Below are positions 46,033 to 57,491 of a stretch of DNA of 64,000 nucleotides, one piece after another; position 1 is the first letter of the stretch; every line of letters begins with the position of its first letter. Where the stretch lies: positions 169,721,861 to 169,785,860 of the forward strand of contig NC_081406.1 in NCBI RefSeq assembly GCF_030272615.1, written 5' to 3'. The stretch is from Cryptomeria japonica (lineage: Eukaryota; Streptophyta; Pinopsida; Cupressales; Cupressaceae). The notes beneath the pieces were generated by a model. The model saw only the letters and a list, made by a program, of their open reading frames with translations. It did no database searches and was not told where the DNA came from. A program made the position numbers and the translations under genes.

Positions 46033-47589
46033 GTAATAATCATAGTAAAGTAGAAGAAAGAGAGATGAGAAAGATGAGGAATGCAGAGAAAAATCACAAG
46101 GAGTAACAGATATTGCTAATTTTGAGGAACCAAGCCCCTAATCTTAGGATTTCAACTCACTCAAATATATGCAAGGGCACACAAAACAAGATAGAAACAA
46201 AAGGACAAACAAAGGTAAATGACACAAAAAGACACACAACAAAAGCTAAAAACCATAAACAAGACCTCAAGTCAACTAGCCGAAGAGACCTCGATATCAA
46301 AATATCTCAACAAATAATATCATTCTTAAAAAATGTCATCTCATGAACACAAGTGATCACATAAAAGAGAAAAGCAGGTATCATCCATGAACTATCAATA
46401 ACAAAACAATGAGTTCATGAGAGGAAGAAGAGAGAGCATGAATATGCGCTAGATGTGTTCATCCAGGTGATCCATGAGAAGAATGATGAGAAAGAAGGAG
46501 AACATAGACATCTCACCCCTAGATTTTTGCATCTAGGTGATTTATGTTGGGGAGGAGACTAGGAATAGTCTAGCCCTATTCTACTAGTTCCACTCATCCT
46601 CGTGCATGTGTGCAAGTGATATCTGATTTCAAGTGTATAGCACCCCATTTAAGAGTTTGTTTCCTCTAGTTTCAAGTGTGCTTCGGCCTATTTAAGACAT
46701 GTAATTTAAATGCAAATTCCAAGGGGTGATTGTGTGTGCTAATGCCAAGGGGCGAATGTGCAACTTCAAGAACATCTGATTTAAGAGTTTTTCTTTGGTT
46801 TCAAGAATGTGTAACTTTGATTGAAATGGATACATGCTTGGTTTTGAGGACATCCTGTGTGAGAGTTTTGCTTTGGTTTTGGTGATGTGTTTCCCCATCT
46901 AAGACATATATCAAATGTTGCTTCTAGTTTCAGGCGTGAAGCATCTTGTGTAAGAGTTTTGCTCTGGTTTCGAGAATGAACACCCTGTTTAAGACATACA
47001 AAAGTGATATGCAAAAAGTATAGTACAATATGATACAAAGGGAGAAATACGGGTGCCCCCCACTTAAGATATCAACATAGTTCCATGTTGATGTCTTAAG
47101 GAAGTTTAAAGACAAGGATACCTTCCTTCAACACCAAGGAGATATCCTTTAGGCAACAATGTCATAAATCCAAGCTAGAGAAGGAATACTCTTCAAGCAA
47201 GGATAAGATAGTTGAAAAAGAGATATCTTGCAACAAGTGTGAAGGAGATCCTTGGAGGAGAAGAGATCTTTTCTCAAAAGACATATACCTCCAAGAGGAG
47301 CTATCTTGAACAAACATAACATCTTCTACCAAAAGAAAGGAAGTAAAACAATAATTCATACCTTCCTCCTATTGCTAGGAGAAAGGGATTCTTGATGAAG
47401 GATGACACACTTTTGACCCAATGTGAGGGGTAAGTTTATGATAGATACACATTTCCAAGTGAAGAAGAGGTTGTAGCCAAGTACTTACACCTCTTGTATA
47501 AGAGAGAATCCTTGAGAAAACAACAACTTCACACAAGGAATGGCACCAAATCATGAAACAAACACTACTCAACAAAGGAAAGGTGGATC

Positions 47590-47591
<2 letters not shown>

Positions 47592-47624
<33 letters not shown>
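47592..47624. repeat. AG microsatellite
   Basis: About 16 AG dinucleotides in element C. Confidence 0.95.
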
Positions 47625-47625
<1 letters not shown>

Positions 47626-47707
47626 ACTAACCCCCAAGTGTAAGGAAAATGAGAAGAATTACATAATCTTTTAAGGAGAGATTAGGCATAAGAAAATACA
47701 CAATATA

Positions 47708-47712
47708 CTTAG
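47708..47712. repeat. Target-site duplication of element F, left copy
   Basis: CTTAG, identical to 57277-57281. Confidence 0.92.
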
Positions 47713-48858
47713 TGTGACTACTTATCAAATTGCCATTAGTTTTTATACTCAAAGTCATACTATATATTCTAGTTGGTTAACACTATCGAATCATGCAGTC
47801 AGTACACATAGAGAAGTCGGTATGCACAGTCTAGTCGGTTACAAAGGAAAGCAGTCACAAAATGCAGTATACACCGAGTTGTCTACCGAGTATCTTTTTG
47901 AGACTACCGAGTAGCAAAGATGACACACTGAGTTGATATACACCAAGTGAAACATGTTACTAGATACATTCAACTTGGACATGCATATGAAAACGTGTTA
48001 CAAGATTGAGGCACATATAACCATTATTACATTGGAAATTGCACCAGAAGATTGTATATGATTTTGAGATCAATCTAACCAATGAAATATTTTGTATAGT
48101 TATTCGTTCGAGGAATCTTGTTTGTAAGATCGAAGCAATGAATTGGATCATTGTCTTAAGAGATCTATTTATACAGCATGAGTTATGGGTGTGTACATAT
48201 GTAAGAAGACTGTTACAGAGACACAGAGGTCACCAAGAAGGTTTTCAAAGAAGAGTCGAAGAACAAAGTAAACAAAAGGGTTTACCAAGTTACTATATGG
48301 GTTACCGAGGTATGCTATAAGCAAGGTAATCTATTCTGAGCACATAGAATCTGCTATAACATTTCAGATTAAAGTTGCAGATATTTGTAATGATTTTATT
48401 GTAATATTATGAAGTTGAAAGAGAAACCTTTAACAGGGTAAAAGACTCTAATCAAGTCTATAAATTGTAAAGCCTCTAACCAGGTGTAGCATTCAGAATC
48501 AATGTTGTAAAATCCTTTAGCAAGGTAGATCTAATAGATCTTGTTACTCCTAATAGGGTAAGCTATTAGAAATAGCTAAAATGTAGCTCTAATCGAGCAC
48601 TCTTTATTATTGCAGTAGTGAAGTTGTGGGTGCCATCCCCACCGTAGTTTTTCTCTCTAACCAAGAGTTTCTGTGTAACCAAAATATGTGTTATGGAGTG
48701 AATCATGTATAATTGTTATCTATTTGTTTTAACTTTAGTTTATGTTACTGCACTATTCTGTTTATGCATAACAGTAAATTTATTATTCAAGAAAAGTTTT
48801 GGAGTACTGATTCACCCCTCCCCTCTCAGTACATTAGCTTTCCATATTGGGCCTAACA
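47713..48858 (+). repeat. Element F 5' LTR
   Basis: It begins TGTGACTACTTATC (TGTTACTACTTATC in the other copy) and ends CCTAACA. AGATCTATTTATACAGCATG near 48161 is kept in the other LTR with small changes and may hold the TATA box. Hand comparison suggests about 4 percent divergence. Confidence 0.93.
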
Positions 48859-48860
48859 AT

Positions 48861-48872
48861 TGGTATCAGAGC
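48861..48872 (+). promoter_or_regulatory. Primer binding site of element F
   Basis: TGGTATCAGAGC, a perfect initiator-tRNA-Met complement, two bases after the LTR. Confidence 0.93.
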
Positions 48873-48920
48873 TCGAATCTTGGAAAAGGGTTTAACTACC
48901 TAAAGAGAAAGATCTTATCA

Positions 48921-49250
48921 ATGGAAGGCTACAAACAATCTCAGAGGATTGTATATCTACAAGAAGAGATGGATCATGCTAATCAAGTGATTGCAGACAT
49001 GCAAAGGCAAATGAAAAAATCTCTGAAAGTAAGAAGAAGATTATCTGATGACTTGTAGGATTCTCAAGAGTTAGTGGAACAAATTGAGACATCATCTGAG
49101 AATAGTATATCTAAAGAGACTGAAGAAATGATTGGAGTATTGAGAGAAAATAACAAGGCATTGGCTGATCAACTAAAAGCAATGAAAAGAGAACATGAAC
49201 ATTTCAGCACACAAATGACTGAAAATCTAGATGCATTAATGATGGAATGG
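48921..49250 (+). pseudogene. Element F gag, N-terminal part
   Basis: From ATG 48921, 110 codons run to the insertion, with one stop after RRRLSDDL (about 49056). The residues form a likely coiled coil (YLQEEMDHANQVIADMQRQM; ETEEMIGVLRENNKALADQL). The frame resumes at 50711 when the insertion and one AATGG copy are removed. Confidence 0.8.
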
Positions 49251-50705
49251 GGTTTGGGATAGACTAGCCTAGTCTATGCTCTTGGATCCTTCCCTGGGAT
49301 CACCTGGTGTTCTCTTTACACCCTAGGGTCTCTAGGACTTCCCTTTCTTGAGGAATCCCCTAACATTGCCCAATCCACCCACCAATGAGTTGCAATGTTG
49401 CTCCTAAGGTCTCACCTACTCATGAGACTCAAAACCCCTTACTATGGCTAATAAGGGCTTGGCTTCTTCCACTCCTTCCTAGGTCTTAGCAAGGTTAGGT
49501 CAGGTCTTAAACCATGTTTTTCATCCATCCATGTGCCCCCAAGAAGTTGCAACCTTCACCCCTCCTACCGATTTCACTATTTTGTATTTTGCCTACAAAA
49601 TAGGGCTATAACGATTAGGACCAATTAGGCCTCCTACCCAGTCCTTTAGGGCTTCCTCTCACAAATGATGCACAAACAACCCAAACTCCCAAAATGGACT
49701 ACCATTCATTTGGCAAGGGCTCAAGGATTTTCTAGGTTTTAGGCCTCCAAGTGGTCATACAGTGCCTTGGGCAAATTTTGGGGTTTTTAAGGGTTTTGTG
49801 AGGGTTTTATGGTCTGCCTAGGTCACAGTATATGTTTTGTGTATTAGCCACCTTGTCTAGATTTGTGGAGGCTTCTCCTTCACACCAATGATGCTTCAAA
49901 CACTCCTCTACACCTCCTCAAAAGGATGCACTCTCCTCTGACCAACCTTGCTCTTCAAGACCTCTGCAACTTAACCCTTCCTAGTCGGGCACTGTTCAGT
50001 CTCACCTAGGATTGGGTCTCTTGATGGTCTCCTTGCATTTCCAAGGGCCCTGCTTGCTTTGTAGTATAGTACAAGGTCTGCACTCTCATTCCCCATGGTT
50101 TCATGGTGGTTCCATAATGGGGAGTGGAGCTAAGCAACCATCTACACAATCCTATCCAAAACTGGATAGTAAGAAGACAATTTACAATCTATATACAAAC
50201 ACACTCAATCCGCAAATAAAAACCTAATAAAAATGCTCACAATGAAAGTATTTACACCATAGAAGACAATCCACACATTTTTGCATGCAAAATCAATCCA
50301 TTAACTTGCTTGGTTGCTTCATTCAAACTGACTGGTAACCAACAAATAGTCTCAGTCAGGTCACTTTGCTTGGACCGTACAATGTTTGACATCCCCTCAT
50401 TATTTTAGGGTTTGCAAATACTTATACTACCCTCTCCTCAGTCAGTGTGCCAAAATTAAGGCTCTCCATTCTCAACAAGGGTCTTTGACCATTTGGGTGG
50501 AAAATTTGCTTGACAACTTTTAAAAGTTATCATGCAACTTTTGCATCTTTTAAGCAACTTTGCCATTGTTGCTTTTCATGACTCCTAAGCCTATTTTGGG
50601 CTATCCTAAGGACAGTAACATGCCAAGAAATCACAACAAAACACAAAGGACCTAAAACTAGAACCTAGTCTAGGACAAATGAGCTCATGGCTCTTATTCA
50701 TCTAC
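49251..50705. mobile_element. Unclassified 1,455-bp insertion in gag of element F
   Basis: AATGG occurs on both sides (49246-49250 and 50706-50710) and deletion of the segment with one copy restores gag phase from MMEW to LLKKHN. The insert is more C-rich than its host and has no frame with a domain. Its ends, GGTTTGGG and CATCTAC, are neither TG/CA nor clear inverted repeats, although CTAGTCTA occurs near both. A five-base duplication suggests an LTR-type integrase or another transposase; class not settled. Confidence 0.7.
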
Positions 50706-50710
50706 AATGG

Positions 50711-51817
50711 CTTCTAAAGAAGCATAACACCAACAAAACAAAGAAGGAGGAAGAGCTTGGAAGGGTGCTCCTGCACCAATTAAGGATAGCTAAGGATAAA
50801 GAAAGAGATCTACAAAGAGAGAAACAACAACTTGAAGTCTTAGTATCTGATAAAAATGATGAAACCATAAGGTTGACTGGGATTCAACAAAATATGATAG
50901 ATCAACTAGGTTATGCACATCATGAAGCAATTTTGAAGAATGATGAAAATCAAGAATTGAAACTTGAAGTATCAAGGTTGACCAATGAACTTGAAATAGA
51001 GAAGGAATCCAAAGAAACAATGAAGAAGAGTTATGAAGAATCAAAGATGTTGGATGAACAATTAAATACAAGAAGACCCAACAAAGATGCAGGACTCGGT
51101 TACAAAGGAAAAGACTCTACCGAGAAAGGAATTCATACTACCAAGAGAGGAGAATCATCAAAGCAAGCTGAAAAAAGGAATAACATCAAAAGAAAGAAGC
51201 CTATTTGCTACTACTATGGAAATCAAGGTCACACTACCAACATATGCCAAATCAGAAAAGGTAAGAAACCATATATCACTAAGTCCAATGATTATTGTTA
51301 CAATTGCAATAAATATGGTCACACATCTAATCAATGTAGGACAAAGTCTATTAACAACTATCAGAAGGCAAAATTCAAAGGGTTTTGTAGAAATTGCAAT
51401 AGATATGCACATAGTACTGAGAAGTGCTAGCTTAAGCAAAAGAACTACATGTGGTCTACACACCGAGCAAACACTAGAGGTTACCGAACTCACACAGATC
51501 CTTACTGACAATATGCAGCAGTAGCATGGGATTACAATACAAGGATATGGTGTGAATGTTGTGGAAGATATGGACATATTAGTGCCAACTGTTTTATCAG
51601 GTTTGGAATGAACAACCGAAGATCATGGAGAAATCCTGGTATGGCATGTTTTCATTGTCACAAAGTTGGACATTTAGCTGGAGATTGCAGAGATCAACCT
51701 AGAGGAGACACTGAAGAAATAAAAGAAAAATTAAAGATGATTTGGAAAAAGAAGGAAATTGTGTCAAATGAAGAAAGCACCTTACCTACCGAGTTAGGTG
51801 CACCTATTCCGAATTAA
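50711..51817 (+). pseudogene. Element F gag, main part with five zinc knuckles
   Basis: One frame runs to TAA at 51817 with stops at 51428 and near 51509. A long coiled coil (EKQQLEVLVSDKNDETIRL, LKLEVSRLTNELEIEKES) leads to a Lys/Arg-rich part (KRNNIKRKKPI) and five knuckles: a damaged CYYYGNQGHTTNIC, then CYNCNKYGHTSNQC, CRNCNRYAHSTEKC, CECCGRYGHISANC and CFHCHKVGHLAGDC. Together with the N-terminal part the gag is about 479 codons. A Copia-type capsid fold is not evident. RNA binding is likely from the knuckles. Confidence 0.85.
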
Positions 51818-52371
51818 TCAACAAAGGTATGAAGGGACTGCATTCTCTGAAGGTCAAAATCATAACAGTTCCTATTCTATTATGTACTAAATTCAAAATC
51901 TGCATAGTTAAGATGCATTAATAAGTTTGAAATTCTATTAAAAGTACTGTACAGGAAACCTGTCAAGACGGTGAATAAAGGAAGCTTGTCAAGTCGGTAA
52001 ATGAAGGAAATTTGGTTACTCAGTTAAAACAAAAAAAAAGAGAGTAAATCGGTTAAAGGTGAACCAAGTGCATTTAATGTTTTGACCTAACCTGCACGGA
52101 GCCCGATAAGGTATTTTGTGTACTTAAATGTATTTTCATGGTCATTTACATTCACCAAGTTTTCGAAAGAGCAGAGCAAAGTAGAGCGAATCAAGGCGAT
52201 CAAACCTCATTCAGAGCGAATTTCAAGGTATTTACATCAAATCTCATCACATTGTTAAGCTGGTTTACCAATCTTATCAAATTATTATTATCTACTGAGA
52301 GTGAAGTGTCTGTAGTTTGTAAACCGACAAACCCTAAGGATAGTTTGCTAAAGTTTTACCTGAAATATACA
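51818..52371. other. Spacer between gag and ORF2 of element F
   Basis: Non-coding, with phrases related to GTCAAGTCGGTGAATAAAGGAAG repeated near 51963-52010. Complex D has a spacer of similar size in the same place (30628-30987), where protease and pol would sit in an autonomous element. Confidence 0.6.
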
Positions 52372-55300
52372 ATGGCGCCCAAGATCTAAGATCCCATAGT
52401 TGTCAAGAATGTAGAGAAGCCCTCACTGAAATACACTTTGACTCCTAAAGTCACCTCTGAACCAGATGACAAAACTGCCTTTTCACTCATCCCAGATCAA
52501 GTCTTGTTAGTCGAAGATGTTAGATTCTTCACCAAATGCTGTGTTGAAGAACTCGGTCATGTTGAGATAAGAGACACCTATGATGAACTATGTACAGATG
52601 GTAAATTGAATAGCAAGTATGAACACATCAGAATCAAATGATTGACTGAAGCCCTAACCTACCCTCGTGTGTTCAAGCCCCAATGGGTCAAGTTTTTTTT
52701 GAGCAGAGTTCATGATGATTTCATGTGGCTAGAAGAGCAACCATTCAAAATCACCAAGGAAATCATTCATGTGATCACTAGTTATCCTATCTATGATCAT
52801 GCACGAGCTCAAAAGATGATATCACAGAAGGAATTAATCAATTTAACTGGAGTTGAACCTGATTACAGAGGATTAAAACTGAACAATGTCACTAATGCAA
52901 AACTTAAGTTTGCCATTAGAGTAATTGGTTACTGTTTCTTCCAATCTGCGAGGGAAAATAGTGTACCCTGTGCCATAGTTGACATAGCTTATAAAATTGT
53001 GAAAAAGGGAATGACGATTGACTTATGTGAAGTATTACTGAAGAACCTGTTTGAGAATGTGAACACAATAAGGAAGCCGAAGAAGAACAACTCGAAAAAT
53101 ACACTAAAGTTTGGTTCACTTCTTGTATGCATGTTTTTCTACTTTGAAAAATTCTTTCCATTAGTCGGTAAAGTAGTTTGGGAGCTACACCGACCAATCA
53201 CCCATCAGATTAACGACTTTATCAAGAAACTAGGTGATAATTTCAATGACATAATGGATGATTATTTCAGCAAATTTCGAGAGAAGATGCACAACAGGTA
53301 CCAGATTCCACCCCAGCTAGTGGAGAAATATAAAGATGATATATGCTTTGAGGTAGATATTGATTACTGTTATGTGAATGTTGTGGAATCGAGAACTTAA
53401 TCTTTGCCACCTATGGGTTACGAGATTGACTTTGATATCACACAACAGCAAATTGATGCATATCTTTCATTACCAAGGCATGCTACCGAATTGAGGTATG
53501 GAACCTATGAAGAGGTGAAGGGAAAAGTAAAAATGAGCATTGTAGTACCCAAAGCTACAAGGAAAGCAATAAAGATGATAAAGGTTTTAACGGAGAAATT
53601 TGAAGAAGAATCTTCCTCCACACCTGTCAAAGGTACTCTTTCCATCATCGAAGAAGAATCAAAAGCTTAAGAGGAAGCAATAACATTGAGCACTAAACTG
53701 CCTAAGGGTAAAGTATTGAAAAGAAAGAAACAAGACATTTCAAAGGCCCTACCAACTCCTCCAACAAAGAGACCTAATACAAGAGCATCAGCTGCATCAC
53801 CGAGTAAGAAACAAAATAGTGTTACTGCTCCCAAGGTAACCAAGACCTACAAGAAATCTACTCGGAGACTCATTCTGGCAAAAGAGTCTAGTGATACAGA
53901 ATCTGAGGATGCAAACAAATTCCAAATTGTCAAAAGCAACAAGGTAAATATACATAGTGTTGAAAACTTCTGTGCCAATCTAAAAGAATATGGTGGATTT
54001 GGTTCTTTTAGATATGTCAAGTATGAAACAAGAAATAATGACGAGAAGAGACAAATTGAAGAAGCTGTCAGCTGTACACTTCTAAAGTTTTGGCTAGCTC
54101 CATTGGAACTAGTAAAGTCACTTTCGAATGAACTTTACTTGCATATTGATAATAGGTGGAAGTATGCAATGGACTCAGAAAAATAAATCAGAGAAAGAAG
54201 TCTTGTCCATCTATTTCCTGATATGTCTGTAGCAGAAATAAAGGAACATTTGACAACCTACAATTCAAAATTTCTTGTCAAACAGAGAGCCTTAAAACTG
54301 ATGAATGGGCTATATATTGATGTAGAGAATGAGACAAAAGCAAAATGGTAGGAAATCTTCAAAATAAAAGATGTCGGTGAACAATCTAAAGTTGAAATCG
54401 TTGATATCACCGAGCAAGATCCTGATGTCACCGAGCACGGTCTTGATGCTACCGAGCAAGACTCGACTAACACTATTCAAATTGATGAAGAAGTCATGGA
54501 TACAGAGGAACAGGAGCAGGAGATGATAGAAGGCACTACATATGCAAAACTTGTATCTAGTGAATCTGTTTTAGAACAAGTTCAGCCTTATCCACCGATC
54601 AATCAACCAGTCTCTACCGAAGCTCCTCAGGATATAGTACAAGGCACCGAAGGTCACAAGTCTACAATAGGAGAAGAGACTACTCAAGACTAGACCTCTC
54701 AAGCACCCTCGAGCACCGAAAATGTAGCAGCTGAGACACCCAGTACCGAGACACCAAAAGACACCATAGTAGCTACAAGAACCGACCAAAGTGTTGCCTC
54801 TACCGAGCAACCTACCGAGGGTCAACAAACCTCTCAAGCTATTGTCTTGGTCCAACCGACCAAAGGTAAAGAGAAGAAGGTGAAAAAGCATAATTTCAAA
54901 GTTGATTTATCTAAACCAATAGTGTTGCCCAATGTGGATATATCAAAATTAAAGGGGCAAGCACTCATTGATTTTGGTGAACTATGCAAAGCAAAGGCTG
55001 AACAAGAAAAACAGATGGCCATACAAAAGAAGAATAAAGTACTTCAAAAGGTGAAGACACTGCTATCCGACATGCTACCTACAGCTATAGTGTCAACCGA
55101 TGCAACCATCCACATTCAACTGGATGAACTCCTTAATCAAATAGAAACATCCGGAGTAGATGCATATGAGTACTTGAGCAAGCTAAAAGACAAGGAGCTT
55201 ACTACAAAAATGATAGAAGAGGTACAAAAAGCTCTAGCTATTGGGAAAGTCAAGCTTGTCAAATTCATTGCTGAGTTGTCCCCTCAACTCAAGCATACTC

Positions 55301-55755
55301 TTTATTTATTTCAGAAACTTTGTACATTTTCTATATTCATTAAAGATATCAAGAATAAAACTGATGCAATTGAGAAAGAGATCACCGATCTCTCAAATAA
55401 GTTGACTCCTAAGCCCAATTCAATTCAGAATTTTTATACCAAGCTTCAACAGCTCATGGCTCAACAATTGGAACTCAGAAATGAAGAACATAAGATCGGG
55501 ATGGATATAATGACACTCCAGACATTATTCCTTCCTCATCTTTCATCCGTTCAAGAACAGATTAACCGAGCTACACGCCTATCTACTACACAAGAGGGAA
55601 GCACTCTTGATGGCTTAATATCACTATTGGTTGATATTCAAGCACAAACTTCTTTAATGGAAAGTGTCAAAGATGCACTCTTTGTCGCTCTCACTGATGC
55701 TCGGAAGAAGTATAAATCTATTTTCGATCAGTTACCACCCCTGGATGGAAATTAA
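52372..55755 (+). pseudogene. ORF2 of element F, 1,128-codon accessory protein frame
   Basis: ATG 52372 to TAA 55755 is one uninterrupted phase with about seven in-frame stops (after MAPKI, and at 52639, 53398, 53668, 54184, about 54348 and 54691). The N-terminal domain has LLVEDVRFFTKCCVEELG, KFFLSRVHDDFMWLEEQPFK, ITKEIIHVITSYP, LKFAIRVIGYCFFQSAREN and FGSLLVCMFFYFEKFFPLVG. The first two blocks match ORF2 of complex D. A basic middle (KVLKRKKQD, KSTRRLILAK) leads to a long Thr/Glu/Pro-rich stretch with repeated (S/V)TE(Q/T) and AxxTEQ phrases (about 54350-54830), then a C-terminal helical region of about 300 residues (LLNQIETSGVDAYEYLSKLK, LMAQQLELRNEEHKI). It fills the place of pol and env-like genes. 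No membrane segment or enzyme motif is obvious. Confidence 0.82.
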
Positions 55756-55771
55756 GTTTTTGATGTTTGTC

Positions 55772-56139
55772 AAAAAGGGGGAGTAATACAATATATTGAG
55801 TGATACTATATATTTGGGGAGTGATACAATTTTGTGATACAGTTTTGATACAGTATTCAGAGTATTGTATTTCGGAGTATTGTATACAAGGGGAGTATAC
55901 CGAGCAGAGTATGCAGAGTATCCAAGAATAGTAAGCAGAGCACACAAGCACAGAACCGAGCATGCAAAATCAGAGTTAAGTACAATATAATGATAAGGGG
56001 AGTATATCTGAATATACTATTTCATTGACTATTGTATTTACTGTTAAGTATAGTCATTTTGCAAAGTATATAGATTTTTGAGTTATGACTTTAAAAGTAG
56101 TTTTTGTCAAACATCTCAACTAATGTCAAAAGGGGAGAT
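55772..56139 (+). promoter_or_regulatory. Multiple polypurine tracts of element F
   Basis: AAAAAGGGGGAG (55773), TTGGGGAGTG (55814), AAGGGGAG (55888), AAGGGGAG (55994) and AAAAGGGGAGAT next to the LTR (56128-56139). Copies of GAGTAT and CCGAGCA lie between them. The arrangement equals that of complex D. Confidence 0.8.
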
Positions 56140-57276
56140 TGTTACTACTTATCAAATTGCCATTAGTTTTTATATTCAAAGTCATACTATATACTCTAGT
56201 CAGTTAACACTATCGAATCATGCAGCCGATACACACAGAGAAGTCGGTATGCATAGTCTAGTCGGTACAGAGGAAAGTAGTCACAGAACGCAGTATACAC
56301 CGAGTTGTCTACTGAGTATCTTTTTGAGACTACTGAGTAGCAAAGATGACACACCGAGTTGATATACACCGAGTGAAACATGTTACCAGATACATTAAAC
56401 CTAGACATGCATATGAAAACGTGTTACAAGATCGAGGCACATCTAACCGTTATTACATTGGAAATTGCACCAGAAGATTGTGTATGATTTTGAGATCAAT
56501 CTAACCAATGAAATATTTTGTATAGTTATTCATTTGAGGAATCTTGTTTGTAAGATCGAAGCAATGAATTGGATCATCGTCTTAAGAGATTTATTTATAC
56601 AACATGAGTTCTGGGTGTGTACATATGTAAGAAGATTGTTACAGAGACACAGAGGTCACCGAGAAGGTTTTCAGAGAACAGAGTAAATAGAAGGGTTTAC
56701 GGAGTTGCTATATGGGTTATCGAGGTATGCTATAAGCAAGGTAATCTATTCTGAGCACATAGAATCTACTATAACATTTCAGATGTAAAGTTGCAGATAT
56801 TTGTAATGATTTTATTGTAATATTGTGAAGTTGAAAGAGAAACCTTTAACAGGGTAAAAGACTCTAATCAAGTCTATAAATTGTAAAGCCTCTAACCAGG
56901 TGCAGCATTCAGAATAAATGTTGTAAAATCCTTTAGCAAGGTAGATCTAACAGATCTTGTTACTCCTAATAGGGTAAGCTATCAGAAATAGCTAAAATGT
57001 AGCTCTAACCAAGCACTCTTTATTATTGCAGTAGTGAAGTTGTGGGTGCCATCCCCACCATAGTTTTTCTCTCTCACCAAGAGTTTCTATGTAACCAAAA
57101 TATATGTGTTATGGAGTGAATCGTGTATGATTGTTATCTATTTGTTTTAACTTTAGTTTATGTTACTGCACTATTCTGTTTATGCATAACAGTAAAGTTA
57201 TTATTCAAGAAAAGTTTTGGAGTACTGATTCACCCCTCCCCTCTCAGTACATTAGCTTTCCATATTGGGCCTAACA
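56140..57276 (+). repeat. Element F 3' LTR
   Basis: It matches 47713-48858 and ends CCTAACA at the CTTAG duplication. Confidence 0.93.
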
Positions 57277-57281
57277 CTTAG
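57277..57281. repeat. Target-site duplication of element F, right copy
   Basis: CTTAG, matching 47708-47712. Confidence 0.92.
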
Positions 57282-57352
57282 ATGAATAAATATCCAATGC
57301 ATGAAAAGACATTAGTATATGTAAAATGCAACTCAAAAGAAGAGGTAACCTT

Positions 57353-57465
<113 letters not shown>

Positions 57466-57491
57466 ATTTCCCATAAGGAGGGATTTATCAT

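Larger units (their letters stand above)
46033..47712. other. Element C 3' non-coding part with tandem repeats
   Basis: Between about 46650 and 46990 four diverged units of roughly 85 bases carry AAGAGTTTTGCTTTGGTTTC or variants. Around 47100-47560 phrases such as GGATACCTTCC and AAGGAGATATC recur loosely, as they do at 58430-58740 on the far side of the nested elements. No reading frame has a domain. Confidence 0.6.
47713..57276 (+). mobile_element. Element F: Sirevirus-like gag-ORF2 element without pol
   Basis: LTRs of 1,146 and 1,137 bases (47713-48858, 56140-57276) are flanked by perfect CTTAG duplications. The primer site is TGGTATCAGAGC and the tract before the 3' LTR is AAAAGGGGAGAT. 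Inside are gag (split by a 1,455-bp insertion), a 555-base spacer and a 1,128-codon ORF2, followed by repeated purine tracts. No protease, integrase, RT or RNase H is seen. The plan equals complex D although the LTRs are unrelated, so this arrangement was kept in at least two families. Confidence 0.92.

Noticed and set aside
46692-47359. Several overlapping minus-strand frames in element C
   Set aside because: They arise from the roughly 85-base tandem repeats and surrounding repetitive DNA and lack domains.
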